Positions 24,796 to 37,600 of a DNA stretch of 64,000 nt are shown in pieces. Each line of letters opens with the position of its first letter. The first letter of the stretch is position 1. This DNA is from Diplosphaera chodatii. Lineage: Eukaryota; Chlorophyta; Trebouxiophyceae; Prasiolales; Stichococcaceae. The stretch lies in assembly GCA_032358165.1 (NCBI GenBank), contig JAALGY010000015.1, positions 3,224,001-3,288,000 on the forward strand, written 5' to 3'. The position numbers and the translations under genes were made by a program. Under the pieces are notes generated by a model. That model ran no database searches. It saw only the letters and a list, made by a program, of their open reading frames with translations, and had not been told where the DNA came from.

Positions 24796-25322
24796 CAGGA
24801 TTCTTTTGGTGTGTGATCACATTGCTATAAACCGGGGGCTACTATGGGGATCAAAGTCGGCTGTTATTGCTGTCCAGGCTGGCTGTTGCACTCGGTATCT
24901 GCGAGTAGGTGAATCTTGCACAGCTGGCTGCTGGCAGGCACTTCAAGCCTGTAACCGCCGCACAGCCGCCGAGTGAGTCACCAGCCTAGGTCTTTCCCAC
25001 GCTTTGAAGCAACAGTGGCTGCGCCGGACATCGTCAGCACCTGGATCAGACTGCCTTGCCACCACACACTTGTGTGTAGCCAACAACAGATTTCTGCATC
25101 GGTGAAACCTCCCGATCGAGTAACGGTTTGACTGGCCCGCCCTGGCTGGCATCGCGGGCCGAGCCTCAAAACTTTTGCCATCGATTGCGCCCCGATGGGA
25201 GCCCCACAGACGATAGCTGCAGCATGACGCACAGGTTATAGGCTGCTGCTGAGAGGCAGCAGGTGCCATCAGATTGTCACAGTGCTGCGGTTGCCGGTTG
25301 CACCGGGGAACGACAGGCAGCC
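24796..25322. other. intergenic region between TFB4 and the methyltransferase gene
   Basis: Presumed 3' UTR of TFB4 and promoter of the next gene. No exon recognised. Confidence 0.45.
24950..24954 (+). terminator. TGTAA poly(A) signal of TFB4
   Basis: TGTAA about 155 bases after the TFB4 stop, in sense orientation. Confidence 0.4.
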
Positions 25323-28300
25323 ATGCACCGGGAGTTTGCGCGCGGCGTGTGCGTAGGAGCCGTCCTGATGGCCATAGCAGTGGTGATTGACTACACGCAG
25401 TACCTGATTTGGCAAGGAGAGAAGAAACGTCCTGTTCAAAGCTGTCAAGTGGTGCCTGCAGCACTGAACGGCAACCTGGCGTCAGCAGGGCCAGTCACGG
25501 AAAGCCGAGCTCGACTGTCTGCGCCCCTGCAGTTCATAGTGCGGCAGAAGCCGGAGCGGGGCCGCTGGACAGGGGTGTCCAGCAGCTACAGCGCGGCGGT
25601 GGCGGCGGCAGCGGCAGCACGGGAAACACAGGACGGCGGGCAGTGCAGCTGGGAGTCCCCGCGGGTCCTGGATCCAGAGGGCAATCCGCTGTGGGACATC
25701 TTCCAGGCGCACGAGAAGGGGCCGGTCGTCAGGAAGTGGTGAGCTGCCGCGCCGTGCTGCATCCCAACCGACCCCGCTGACGCTGCAGGATGCGTCGCCG
25801 GCAAAAACTCTGCCCTGCTTGCATGACAGCTCGGGAACAGGCGGAGAGCACTGCATCACCATCGCCACGCCTTGTTGCACCTGTGCCAGCTCTGCGCCAG
25901 CATCCTGCGTCTGTGGGGTCGGCATTCTGTGCGCCGCTCACACAAGGGGTCATGTGGCAGTGACACTTCGTCTCGTGTGGCCACGCAGGACGCCTTATTT
26001 TGACGTGTACCACCGGTAAGCTCAGCCCAAGTATACCATCTGGCCTGGGCAGCTGCTTGCTAACATCCACGATTCAGCCGTGTGTGTAGCAGTGGGGCGG
26101 CGGACGATCCATCCTTGACGCCAAGCTGTGCGGCTGCAGGTACTTCCAAAGATTCCGCGGCCGGAAGGTCAACTTCCTGGAGATCGGCATTCAGGTGCGT
26201 GGCGCCAGCATTTGTGCCAGCATGCGGTCAAGTTATCAGCCATGCGCTGCAGCCATCGCCATCGCCGTCGCTCAGACCATTCTGGCGAAGTGCCCAGCGC
26301 TCCCGGCGCTGCTTGGAGCACAGCAGCAGCTCTGCTGTTGCGCCCGACCGCGAATCCGACCAAACGGTGCTGTATGTGTGCGCTCCTGCAGTCAGGCGGC
26401 AGCATCGGCATTTGGCAGAAGTACTTCGGCACGGGGCTGACCATGTACGGTATGGACATCAACCCCTACTGCAAGGTGAGCGCTTGATCCCAAATCCTGG
26501 CCATCGCTGCCTGATGCAGCCTGACATCGGCTGGGTCCAGTGCACCATGGGTGAGCCGCCGTGGGCGACGACTCGCCATATGATAGACCCAAGCGCCTGA
26601 CATCTGTCAGGCACCGCCTGTCACCCCGAGAGAAGTGATTCTGCAGCCGCAAGTGCGAGTGTAACGGGCCTCCCGCTGCTCACTCTGCGATGCTGCCACA
26701 GGAGCTATTTGAGGACCCGCCGCGGGTGAACATATTTATTGCGGACCAAAGCGACAGGCGCATGTGGCGGCAGTTCCGGAAGCAGATGCGGAAGGAGAAG
26801 ATCTACTTCGACATCATCCTTGATGATGGTGCGCTCAAGACTCTCAATCGCCCTGCCGTCCTTGCAGGGCACATGTGCAGCATTGCTGAGCAGTATGCAA
26901 GCACCAGGGTCTGGCAAACACTGCGCTGTTGCTGCACCGCACTCAACACAGCCCCTGCTGCTGAGCCGTTGAATGGTCATCCCTGCCGTTCTCGCATGCA
27001 TATTCTGCTCTGCAGGGGGCCACAAAGTCAACCAGCAGGTGAGCCTTCTGCGCGGTGCTGCTTATTTGCTGCTGCACTGCTGCTGGTCAGTCTGTGATAT
27101 TGGGCAGCTGCAGCGTTTGTGCCAGTTCGTACTCCAGATGCTCATGAACGATTCCCGTTCTCCTCATGTCTTGTGTCCCCATGTACCCGCAGATCACCAC
27201 CTTCGAGGAGGTGTGGCCGCTGCTCAAGGCCAAGGGCGTCTACATCTGTGAAGACACCTCCACCAGCATGGTGCGTCTCGCCAACAGCATCCTGACGCAA
27301 CCTGCTGGCGGCAGAGCTGTTGTATCACCCATCGGACCCAGCAGCGCAGGGGCGTCTCTGCACACCGGCACGCTGTGAGCGCCGAGGCCCTCGCCATGTT
27401 GCTGCATCCGAGGGTGCAACAGCACCAGGCCCTGCGGCAGGCGGCAAGCGGGAACTCGCCGCGGGTTGACGCACCATGGGACGGCATGGTCATCCCGTCT
27501 GGTCCCCACCCTGCAGGACCACGTGGAGCCGTTCGACTACAAGTATGTGGACAAGATCGAGCGGCCGGGGACTCGGACGGAGGAGCTGTACGGCGGCGGC
27601 TACGGCAGGGGCAGCTCCTGGGTGGGCTACGCCAAGCAGTTTGCCGACATCGTCAACGGGTGTGCTGTTGAGCGGTTAGAAGAAGACCTTGTGATTGTTG
27701 TCAGTGTTGTGGGCTGGCTGTCAGGGAGCTGGCTTTTGCAAAAGCCCAGCGGCGTCACACGGCGCTGTGCACCCGTCAGGGGAGCTGCTTGTAGCAACCT
27801 ACCTTTCGCTCTTCACGAGACGCCTTCCGCGCACCAATCGTCAGGCTGCACCCTGGGATGTTTGGACCAGCACGCTGAGCTCTGGTGCTGCTGCCGGGGA
27901 CAGGCACTATGTCAACCAGACGATGCACCCGCAGTTCGACCCGCTGAAGCGCACGCGGTCCATGGTGTCTGCCGCCTTCTACGACCAGATGGTCGTGCTG
28001 GTGAGCCTTGGACCTTGCACACAAGTGTGGCATCAGGTCTGCAAGTTGCTGCCCAAGTCCCCAACGTCCTTCCCGCACACACCTGCGGTCTCAGCTCCTA
28101 GCAGCAGACCCTCCCCACTGTGTGAGGCAGCCCTGGCAGAGGGGGTGTCAGTCACAATGTCGGTACATCGTCACACTTCCATCTGAACAAGGTTTGGGCG
28201 CATCGCAGGAGAAGGGCAGGCACGACGTCGCGCAGGCGGTGCGCGGCGGGGACATCGCCATCCCGGTCGTCGCGCGCCTCAAGGACGGCGTGGTGGACCA

Positions 28301-28373
28301 GCAGATGGTGCGGAGCTACAAGAAGAAGCTGGCCGAGGCGCTGCGGGCCCAGGAGAAGCAGCGGCGGCTCTGA
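25323..28373 (+). CDS. membrane-anchored SAM-dependent methyltransferase (sugar O-methyltransferase-like)
   Basis: Ten exons, 25323-25738, 25989-26015, 26140-26194, 26392-26475, 26702-26828, 27016-27038, 27193-27270, 27517-27659, 27904-28000 and 28209-28373, close in phase to 404 residues. A short cytosolic N-terminus, one hydrophobic segment (about residues 8-25, core VGAVLMAIAVVI) and a stem suggest a type II Golgi-type protein. The catalytic core has NFLEIGIQSGGSIGIWQKYF (SAM loop), MYGMDINPYC, DIILDDGGH and YICEDTSTS. This series is typical of the macrocin/mycinamicin O-methyltransferase and cephalosporin hydroxylase-like family. The GGHKVNQQ and DDG blocks are assembled across a 23-base micro-exon. 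Likely substrate is a glycan or polysaccharide, by family analogy only. The C-terminus is basic and probably helical. Confidence 0.82.
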
Positions 28374-29249
28374 CGGTAGAGTCCCTGCTGCGGCGGCGGC
28401 TTCGGCGGGCGAGCTCGGTGTCGCGGCAGCAGCGGGGGCTCCCGTAGCTGCGGCCGCCATCTGTCAGCATGTGGTCTGTGCCCAGGGCCTGTTGACCCGC
28501 TGGCCGCATCTAGCTGCATCAGATTGTGCAGCAAGCAGCTGCAGTGGCGGCGGCGGCAGCGGCGGTCTTTCCAGCCGTGCAGTGGACTTGGAAGCCGGCA
28601 ATCACAGCAGCATATCAGCATGGCCTGATGCTGGGTGGTGTATCAAGCCTGAACACCCTTGGGTCGAGTGGTGCTGCAGGTGGGTGTCAGCGCAAGCTGC
28701 AAACGGTAACACAGGTCACAGGGACGATAATGCAGCGTTCGTTCTGCAATAACGGGTGCCTCTGTGCGCTTTGTCAGGCAGCGTCATGTCAATCTTGAAG
28801 CATGTAAAACTCTTGGGTCGTTGTACGCCGCTATGGTAATGCTTTTGCGGGGTGGGTCTGCGCTTGCTCACAGAAATTGGTCGGTCATCGACTGGGTAGT
28901 GACGTTGAGGTTATACATAGTCGACAGGAAGGCTGGAAGTTTTGGCGGGTGGGACAGCGGCTCTTGACTGAACATCCCTTGAGCGCTGCGCATGTGACTG
29001 GGTTGGCTTCAGTATACAGTAGCCTGACAGACAAGATGTGCAGCAATGTGGGTGGCTGGATGTGTGCAATCCCAATGGTACTGGTAGTCCTTTTGCAGTC
29101 CAGCTAACTCACAAACACTGCAGTACTGCATGCCGCTGCAACCTCTTTGCCACTCCCCTCGCTGGTGTGCAACACAGGTAGGCAGAATTCTGTATGCTGT
29201 CAGTCTAAACTGCATGAGCCCTGATTTCGCATCTTAACATCACGTCTGC
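28374..29249. other. intergenic region between the methyltransferase and SET copy B
   Basis: Convergent 3' regions. A TGTAA occurs near 28805 on the plus strand. No gene seen. Confidence 0.45.
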
Positions 29250-29283
29250 AAGTCTCTCCCTCACGAGCTTCGATTTTGCAACT

Positions 29284-32200
29284 TCAGTCTGCATCAGCTG
29301 CGAAGACCTCTTCCGTGGTGATGTTGGCAGCTGCCAAAACAGCACGAGCCGCTTCCCAGTCCAGCTGCAGTTTTGCGTCGCCAGCACTCTGCGGCCGCAG
29401 CTCGGCCCTGGCAGCCGCACCGGTGGCTGTGCCAGACACCGAGCTGTCGGATGCTGTGCCGTTGGGTTTCTGCTGCCAGAGGTGTGGCGGCGGTGGTATG
29501 GCCTCGGCGGCGGTTTCGAACCGCGAGTAGTTTGCCCACCTGACATCCTGCGGGCCCAGCATGCAACTGGCGAGTGATGCACTGAAACTCCACTGCTCAC
29601 ACGACCACATGCATCCGTGTCAAGTGCAAGCTGCATGCTGGTTGGGGGATGCCTTATGCACAGCAGATTGTTTGGCCGGAGGCTGCTGCGCGCCTGCTGG
29701 CCGACAAGGCGCTGAAACTCGAGGAGGCTGTCGGTGAGCCGCGCCGCCACAAAGCGGATCGCAGCCTGCACATTTGCACATGGGTTTTAGGGTTTAGGGT
29801 TTCAAGGGTCATGACAGCGACCCTCCTTGCACTCATTATGGGGGGTCCTGCCTGGCCATTGACATGTGGACGAAAGCGCCTGGGGAAGCGGGACTCAGCA
29901 TTCACGTCAGGAGCAGGAGAACAGCCCCGCATCCGCAGAAGGATGACGGAGTACAAGGCCAGCGTGATCGCCTGCTGGCATGTGTGAGCCCCCTTTCTGG
30001 CGGCGCCAATGTGCCCTCCATGATACAGCGAATTGGAGTTTGTGTGCACATGGGCAAATGGCAGATCAGCGGGCATGTCACCTTACGCTCAATGCGGAAC
30101 TCCAGCAGCAGCCGCTTCCGCCAGTTCAGCCGGCCGCCGGCAGTCTGCATGTTTCCAGACAGCCGGCAGACATCGGCAGCGCACCACACGCAACAGGGCA
30201 CAGCACCTAGTTCTCACCATCAAGATGATACTCTACGTCCATGGAAAGCAGCACAAACTTCACAGCACAGCGGGCTCCAGCCGAAGGTATATGGTGGCTC
30301 AAGAGTAGCACCTGGAGCAGCCGGCGGTCGTGCGCCTCGGATGTGCGGAAGGTGGCCAGCAGGTCCAGCAGCCGCCGCAGCTCGCCGAAGGTCGCCATGC
30401 GCCCGCCCAGCTCTGCAGCGGGAGGTCAGAGCCAAAACGAGGTCACAGACCGAATCTGCGCGCTCAGCTGCCAGCCGGGCTGGCTGTGAGGACACACCTT
30501 CGAGGGCAGGTGGCATAGCAGGGCCAGTTGCATGTTGCAGCGCTGCAGCTGGTTTCACTGGGTGCTTTGACCACGCCTGAGCGGCGCATGCCATGAACAC
30601 TGCCAGCGGAGAGTCGGGCGTGTTGCACGCACTGTAGTCGTCGTCGTTGGGGGGCGAGTAGATGTTGCCGCCCTCCTGCCGCATCCTGATGACGTCCGGT
30701 TGCCCCAGGTCGTAAGCGGACAGCAGTGGCGGCCGCCGCTTGGGCAGGTAGCCGTCTGTACATCAGAACGACAACACGGCTCACGTGATGTGCTGCTGCT
30801 GGGGCTCATCAGAGTCCTGACAGCATGGCTGATCGCCAGTGCTGTGCGGCTGACATGACCTGCAGTATGCTTGGGTGATCAGGTTCAGACAGCCAGCCGT
30901 GACACTGCCACGCAGCCACCACACTGCATCGCATCCGCAATGTTGCCCATTGCGGACTGCAGGGCCTATGCGCTGCATCATGCCGTTGCAACAGCAGCTA
31001 GTAGCGGCAGTGGGGTCAGCTGGTGAGGTTCTGCGGACATTGGGACTCGCAGGCGACTCACAGCTCAGCAGCGCCATGTCGGGGCGGTGCAGCTCGCCCG
31101 GCTGGTACGAGTGTGTCACCTGCCATGTCAGGCAACATTGAGCAAATGCTCAGTACCCATGCTGCCGTGCCTCGGGAACAGGGATCCTCAGGCCCTCAGC
31201 AGCAAGTGCAGACTGCAGCTGCAGGCACCCAGGGCACTCTCGTCGCCTAATACTAGACGGACGAACTGCAAGCCTGAAGCAGCATGCTTGGTGTTGACTG
31301 TGTGGCTTAAACCCACAAACACAGCCTACAAAGAATGTCTGTACAACCGTCCACCTCTTCGCCCGCCTTGATGAAGGCTTCAGCCACCATCACCGCCATG
31401 CTGTCGTTGCGCAGCGTCACGTAGGCATTCGAAGGCTGCGGCAGGTGCAAGCCCAGGATCAGCAACACGGTATGCTCACCAGCCACGTGCCGGAGTACTG
31501 GTCATGCCACGCCGAGACCTGGCCTGCTAAGTCCGCTTGATGCACGAGGACTTGTGAGAGAAGACCCTCGAAAGGCCACTTGTAAAATAGGAAGGGAAAC
31601 ACCTGAGAAAAAGAAAGAACAAATTTGAAGATGGTTACCTCTGCATGGTTGGCCATGTCCAGCAGCGGCAGCATGCACTTGAGGCGCTGGCCGGGGTCGG
31701 CGCCCTCCGTCTTGTTCCTGAACACCCAGTACCGGGTGTGCACCTGCGCCGCAGGCAGCCGCAGCCCATATGAGACATGTTTCAGCTGCCGCAGGGCAGC
31801 CGCGGCGGTGCTTGTCGGCAGCTGAGGCTGTAGCGGGGCACGCCTCAAGTGACAGCCGCAATGGCGGCACCAGCGTTGGGTGCATGTCTGCTGCGCTGCT
31901 CGTGTCTGTCAAGGAGGCAGAGCCGTGGACTCGCCAGCATCTTGGCGTGCGCGTAGTCGGCGGGGGTGGTCCCCAGGCGCTGCAGCAGCGGGGAGCCGCC
32001 CTCCGTCGCCCGCCGCCACTCCCAGCGCACCGTGTGGTACTCCGCCCGGGCCCAGGCCTCCTAGAGAGCTGTGAGCGTTTAGGTTTGAGGGTTTACTTGA
32101 AGGTCCTGACTCGCTCATGCCCACGACTGACTCAGCAACATTTTGCTGCAGTGGTGCTGCTGCCCGAGCTCTTGCCCCAGGCAAGTCCGTCAGACCATGA

Positions 32201-33617
32201 CGGCAGCAGACGTCGCTAAAGACAACATGCTGCAAATGTGGAATGCAGCAGGACTGCATGCGGGCTGCGGTCATCTCACCAGATCCCCGCCCTGCAGCAT
32301 CCTGATCTCCTGGTCCGACCACGCCACCGGCGTGAAAAGCTCGCCGCGCCTTGGGATCCCCGCCAGCCAGTGGCGGAAGGTGGCGTTGAAGCCGGGGTCC
32401 CCGTGAATGCGGCTCAGAAGGGCCTCCCCTATCGGCAGACGCTGCACAGGGGACGGGCGGGCGGCTCAGCAGTGGCGGGGCGCAGATCGCAGCTGGGTGC
32501 CTGTGCCAGCTGCTTCGTGCCCTGCCAGCACAACGAGGCATGGCCCTTGCAGAACGCAGCACCAGCAGGGTGGGCGGTGGCATGCCCCCGCACGTGCATC
32601 CAGGGTTTAGACATGGTAGTCACCCCGGGCAGCACAACGTAGTGGCTGGGCGGCAGGCGTGCGATGAGCTCCCCCGCCTGCGCCAGCAGCACCGGCCATC
32701 TGCTGAAGGCGCCTGGGGTGGTCAACAGGCGCACACCGCCGGCGACGGGGACTGCATCCCAGGCGCTGCCCGAGCAGACACGCCAGCAGCAGCTGGGCAC
32801 AAGGCATAACACCACGCGCTTCCAGGCTTCAGGCTGTGCATGCCCACACCAGGCGGACTCTGCACACCGAACCTGATGTGGACTCATCATGTGAAACCAG
32901 ACTCGATCTCGGATCCATACCTGGATGTCCCGGGTGGCGTAGGTCCCCCGCATGCAGACCCGCCCCGCCCCCTCGTCTCGGCACACCGTGCCCACCGCCA
33001 TTAGCGGCTCCTGGAATCAGTAGCCACAGAGCCACATCCCGGTGCTGCTAGCATATATCTGATGCAGGTGGTTGTTCAACCTGGTGAGCAATTCGTTGGT
33101 ACGCTTGCATCCAACTGGCTGACTGCCTGTACCTGCACACCCCATGTTGCGAGGCCGCATGCGAGCTGACAGCAGGGAGTCAGCGCCGATGCCTGAGGTG
33201 TGCTGTGATGCACCAGCTGGTCTGCATCAGCAGGCTGCACTCACGTAGCCGCTGCCGTTGCCGATCCAGGCGCACATGTCCCTGTAGCTCTGCGCCTGCT
33301 CCGGGGTGGCCTCGAAGTCGGCCGTGGGCCCGGCGGCCTTGGCTTCAGACGTGATGTCGTCCTCTCTGCACACGTCAGCAGACATTACACTAGTAGGTGC
33401 TGCTGTGGCGATCAATGGCAAACAGCAATACCCGAACCAAGTTCCTCGGTGTGTGCAGCCGCCGCCGATAGGTGGGTTGCAACGGTACAACGTGCGGCAC
33501 GTCACACCTTAGTGTCAGCGTGCGGTAGGCAAGTTCGTCATCATCCCCGCCGCCCTGCTGTTTGTCATCAGGGAGAGTGGGCGCAGGGGATGCTGCGCAG
33601 GTGGCAGGCTCAGCCAT
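29284..33617 (-). CDS. SET-domain protein, Rubisco LSMT/SETD3-like, copy B
   Basis: Paralogue of copy A with the better-preserved reading frame. The ATG at 33617 starts MAEPATCAASP. Exon 1 is 33508-33617, exon 2 33245-33365, and the last exon 29284-29547. Between them lie exons for GRVCMRGTYATRDI (about 32940-33000), RIHGDPGFNATFRHWLAG, PLLDMANHAE (about 31640), the post-SET YQPGELHRPDM block, YLPKRRPPLLSAYDLGQPD and the helical LSMT domain. Expected role is methylation of a protein side chain; the substrate cannot be read from sequence, since the class includes Rubisco, aldolase and actin methylases. One intron appears to use a GC donor (CTG|GCGAGT), giving KHVSYGLRLPAAQVHTRYW in frame. An intron near 29785 carries TTTAGGG repeats absent from copy A. 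Confidence 0.85.
29783..29802 (+). repeat. interstitial TTTAGGG repeat in an intron of SET copy B
   Basis: Two to three copies of the plant/algal telomere unit TTTAGGG in direct succession, inside an intron of copy B and not at the matching site of copy A. Confidence 0.85.
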
Positions 33618-34694
33618 GGCTCCGCGGACGAGTGCGGCCCCCGGTGCAATTCCTAGAGTCTGTAGCACATGCAATGCAAGCGTTCGAACATGCCCCGATG
33701 TCCGGCACTAGAGCGCTATGCGTTGAGCACATTCAACCCATGTTCAGATAGAGAAACTGTGCATGGCGGTGGACTGTGCAACGTGTTTTCAGATGTAGAG
33801 AAGCTATATATGCAGGTAGACTGTGCACATTCCGTCTAGAATATGCAGCAGGCCAGCTATCTTACCGCCCATGACAGCAGTATTGCCGCGCCAGGTAACG
33901 CAGGTGGCTGGGATCCGGCAAGCAGGCAGGAGGCAAGCAGTGCCGCTACAAGGATCGACATCTGCACGGGCTGGAGACGAAGCGTTCCTGACTCAACGAA
34001 TACAATTCTGCCACTGCGGTGGCTTCTGTGGCTTGCGAATCAGCGAATGCATGTTATGCTCCGTCCAAGGGCACAAATTGTACCTTGTTGTACAATGGTG
34101 GATCGAAATGGTGACGGGGCACTCTGGACTCGGCAGCCCAATATCAGCCCAAGATCATTCACACTGTTGCCAAGAGCAATGTGTTCACCACGAGATAACC
34201 CAGTCTAGCATCCTCCTGAGTGGAAGCTCTAGTCAGCTGCGCATCTGAGGTGTGCTGCGTCACTTGCTGAACCTGACATGTGATGGCAACCTTGAAGTCA
34301 TCAATGAAACATAGGAAACAGAAGCCCGCAGAATGCGGGCATACGTGCAGCACATCAGTGCTAAGCAGGAATGCAATATCATCAGCAGTGCCTGACGAAG
34401 AGGGTGGACCAGGGTACGCAATAAGTCATCAAGTTGAAGAGCACCGCTCTCTAGCGCCCACATCAATCTGAAGGGGATTGAGCGCTTGCTGTATCGCATT
34501 TCACCACGCAGGTACACTGTGCTGCATGGTGAGCATCGCCTGCACACGGCGCATTCCCTCCTGAAAATCATTGCATTCCCTGCCGGCCGTCGGCGCCTGC
34601 TGCCGCCTGTGATGTCAAAGCGCAGGGCACCGGCGTCACTGATTCTGAATGGGCGAGATTCCCATTGCCGCTCCAACAAAGGTGCTGCTGAGCC
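33618..34694. other. intergenic region: SET B upstream flank and kinase-like gene 3' end
   Basis: The first 350 bases are the upstream flank of SET copy B, partly matching copy A's flank. The rest shows no exon with recognisable similarity. Confidence 0.45.
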
Positions 34695-37600
34695 TCATGC
34701 GGGCGCCGCCACAGGCTTCTGGTAGGCGGCAAATGGTTGTGGCGGCGGCAGCATGCCCCCTTGTTGCAGCTCCGTCAGCTGTGCCAGCTGCTGCACGATG
34801 CGGTCGAAGGCGGGCCGCTCTGCTGGGTTCCCTGACATGCAGCCCTCCGCCAATGCCTGCGGAACAGCAGCAGCACCGTCAGCTCGAGGACAGAGCAGAT
34901 ACATGAAGGCATGCAGACTCGATGTGACCCTGCACCACGTGTGTATTTACACTGCCATGCACCGACAGCATGGCCAATCTCAGCTGTGAGCCGCTGATTT
35001 TGTTGCATCGGCGTGTGGCGGCCATGTGCTGTCTGCTTCCTGCATCCGACCTGGAAGCTGGGCGGCGCGCCGGGCGGAAACACGAGCCGCCTCGGCGGAC
35101 GCCGCCCCTTGAGCTGCGCCACCCCCTGCGGCGCGAGCCCCGCAAAAGGCTGCTCCGAGGTGTACCTGTTGCATTGTAGGGTACGCTGAGGCACGGCAAA
35201 GACTGCGGCCACCCCGCAGGTGCCAAGTCAGCATCAAATCAGGCAGGTGTAGGAAAGCGTGTCTGCAACAGGAGGTTCAGACGACGAGAGGACAGGAGGG
35301 CTCACAGCTGCCACATCAGCACGCCAAAGGCGTACACATCGGCGGCGCGGCTCGGCGAGCCACCCTGCAGCGCCTCTGGCGGCAAGTGTGCAGCCTGCGT
35401 CACATGATGGGCAGAAAGGTTTATAGCGATCTGATGACTGTGTTTCGAGTGAACACTGGCATCTCAGCTCAGCCGCAAGCCTAAAGCACAGTTGAAACAG
35501 GGTACCATGGCAGGCGTGCACCTGACGGCGTGTGCAGCAGCACAACCAGCTCAGAACAGCATGCAAGCAGTGCAGCATGAGGGGCAGCCAAGTGTTGCAG
35601 CACCCACCTCTGCCTGGCGGCTGCTGCTGCTGCCGGGCGCAGCGCTCACATCGTGCAGCGCATAGTCTGAAACCTGGTGCTGCCGCTGCGCCGTCAGCAG
35701 CACGTTGCTCGCCTTCAATGCGCCGTGCAGCACACCCTGCAGCAGGGCGAAAGCGCTTTCTGGTGGTCAGCATTGGGGTCGACAGCCGATGCACCACTAC
35801 TGTGACAAGTGCGTGTTGTTAATGTTGTTGAGCTTCCACAACCTTGATCTTGGGACTGCAGGCGGTTTGGCACGCTGCTCTTGGTACCTGGGAGTGCAGG
35901 TACGCCATCGCTGCTGCAACATCTGCTGCCGCTGCCAGGATGGCCCCCATGTCAGGGCCGCCGGCAAAGAGGGAGCCGTCGCCTGTGCGGAAGCGCCCGC
36001 CGTCGATCGCCAGCTGCAAGCCACATCACACGGACGGTGGAGAAACATGGCTGCTGTCCTGACTAACACCAAGCCTATCGGGCCTCCAGCAAAAGCCTCG
36101 CCACACACAGCTCCAGTCCATGCGTTTGTCCAGCCTCGCCATGACAGCAATGCCCGCTCAGAGACAGGGTCAGACTTCAGACGCCTACCTGCAGAGAGCC
36201 CAGGTGTGCCAGCTCCAGCACGATCCAGGTCTGCATGCGCACGGATGGTCGCTGGTCGCTGAAGCTGTTGCGGGGCGTCCTGCCCGGCGAAGCAAATGGG
36301 CTGCCCGAGCCCAGGCCGCTGCTGGCTCGGCTGATGCTCGTCTTCTGCATGTCACAGCACGCAGGGACTGCTGAGATCACCGCCGCAGCACCCTCGTGTT
36401 TCAAACACCCGATGTCTTCAGGCACGGTGGGCTTAACTTGTACAATACCTCGTAAAGGAGCTGCACAGCTGTGGTAAAGGGCTCTACAAGGCATGGGTTA
36501 TACCACGGCAATGGCTTTGAAAATGAGGACTTCCTCACATACAGGTTTCAGGGTAGGTGTGCGGTGGAAAGCGTTCCGTCTGCTGTCAGGGCCCAAAGAT
36601 GCAGATGATGTAAGACTTTTCGGTAACATATGGACCCTCACCGCCGGCATGTGCCGCGTGCCAATCGCCAGCATGCGTGCGACATTGGGGTGGCTGAGCG
36701 CCAACGACTCCAGGCGTTCCCGTGCTGCGGTGAGCGCCTCATGTGCCGCCTCGCCCTCCACAACCTGCGATGAACAAGGGGACGTTTGGCACTCGAGTCG
36801 AGGGCGCAATTGCTGGACGACCTCAACCCCGCCCTCCTCTGCAATAAGGCCATACCATTCGCCCTGTGCAGCACAAACGCACTGCATGCCATCCGTTACG
36901 GATCACATTGGCTGCGGAGCTCAAGATGTCTACCTTCAGAGCCACCGGCTTGCCGTCGCGGAGGCCCCGGAACACTTTGCTGGCGGCGCCCCGGCCGAGC
37001 AGCGGGCCCAGCGCGACCTGGTCGCCCCAGGGTGGCCCGCGGGCCGCCGGCTCCGGAACCAGCCCCGCGCTGCGGCGGGGGCTGCGCCGCGGGCTGGCCG
37101 CAGGGCTGGCGCTGTGCGGCGACTCGGCAGAGGGGATCTGCGGACAGGAGGCAGCACTCGGGCGGTGGACAGCACCTCGTGCCTTTCTGGGTGGTGCAGA
37201 CAGGGGTTGGGCTTGCTTCACTGTTGCAGCCGTTTGAGCCCATCTGCAGCGCAGAGGATGCATGTCGTATGTTGCAGCACAGCCCAGATGGACGGCCAGC
37301 CGGTGGGTGTGAAAGTCCTGGCACATGCACACCGGTTCCAGGGTTACAAAGTAGAAGGGCGTGGCGGGCGGCGGCGTAGCATCTGCGTCGGGCGGTAGTG
37401 CAGAGGGCCCCGGAATGGCGACCGCCGCCGCTGCGCTGTCCAGCCTGTCTGCACTGGCGGGCCTGCGAGACATTTGAGGGTGATAAACTTTCTGCAGCAG
37501 CAGCAGCACGAGACAGCAGAATCTACGTCACAGCTTGCAGCCCTCGAGCAGGCTCAAGACCATGCGGTGCAGCAGCATGGCATGGGAGCCCTACTGGCAG

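Larger units (their letters stand above)
29250..34000 (-). repeat. right arm of the inverted duplication (SET gene B and flank)
   Basis: Reverse-complement counterpart of about 9690-14340. Exon order, exon lengths (for example exon 2 is 121 bases in both) and splice phases are conserved; introns are much more diverged than exons. Confidence 0.75.
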
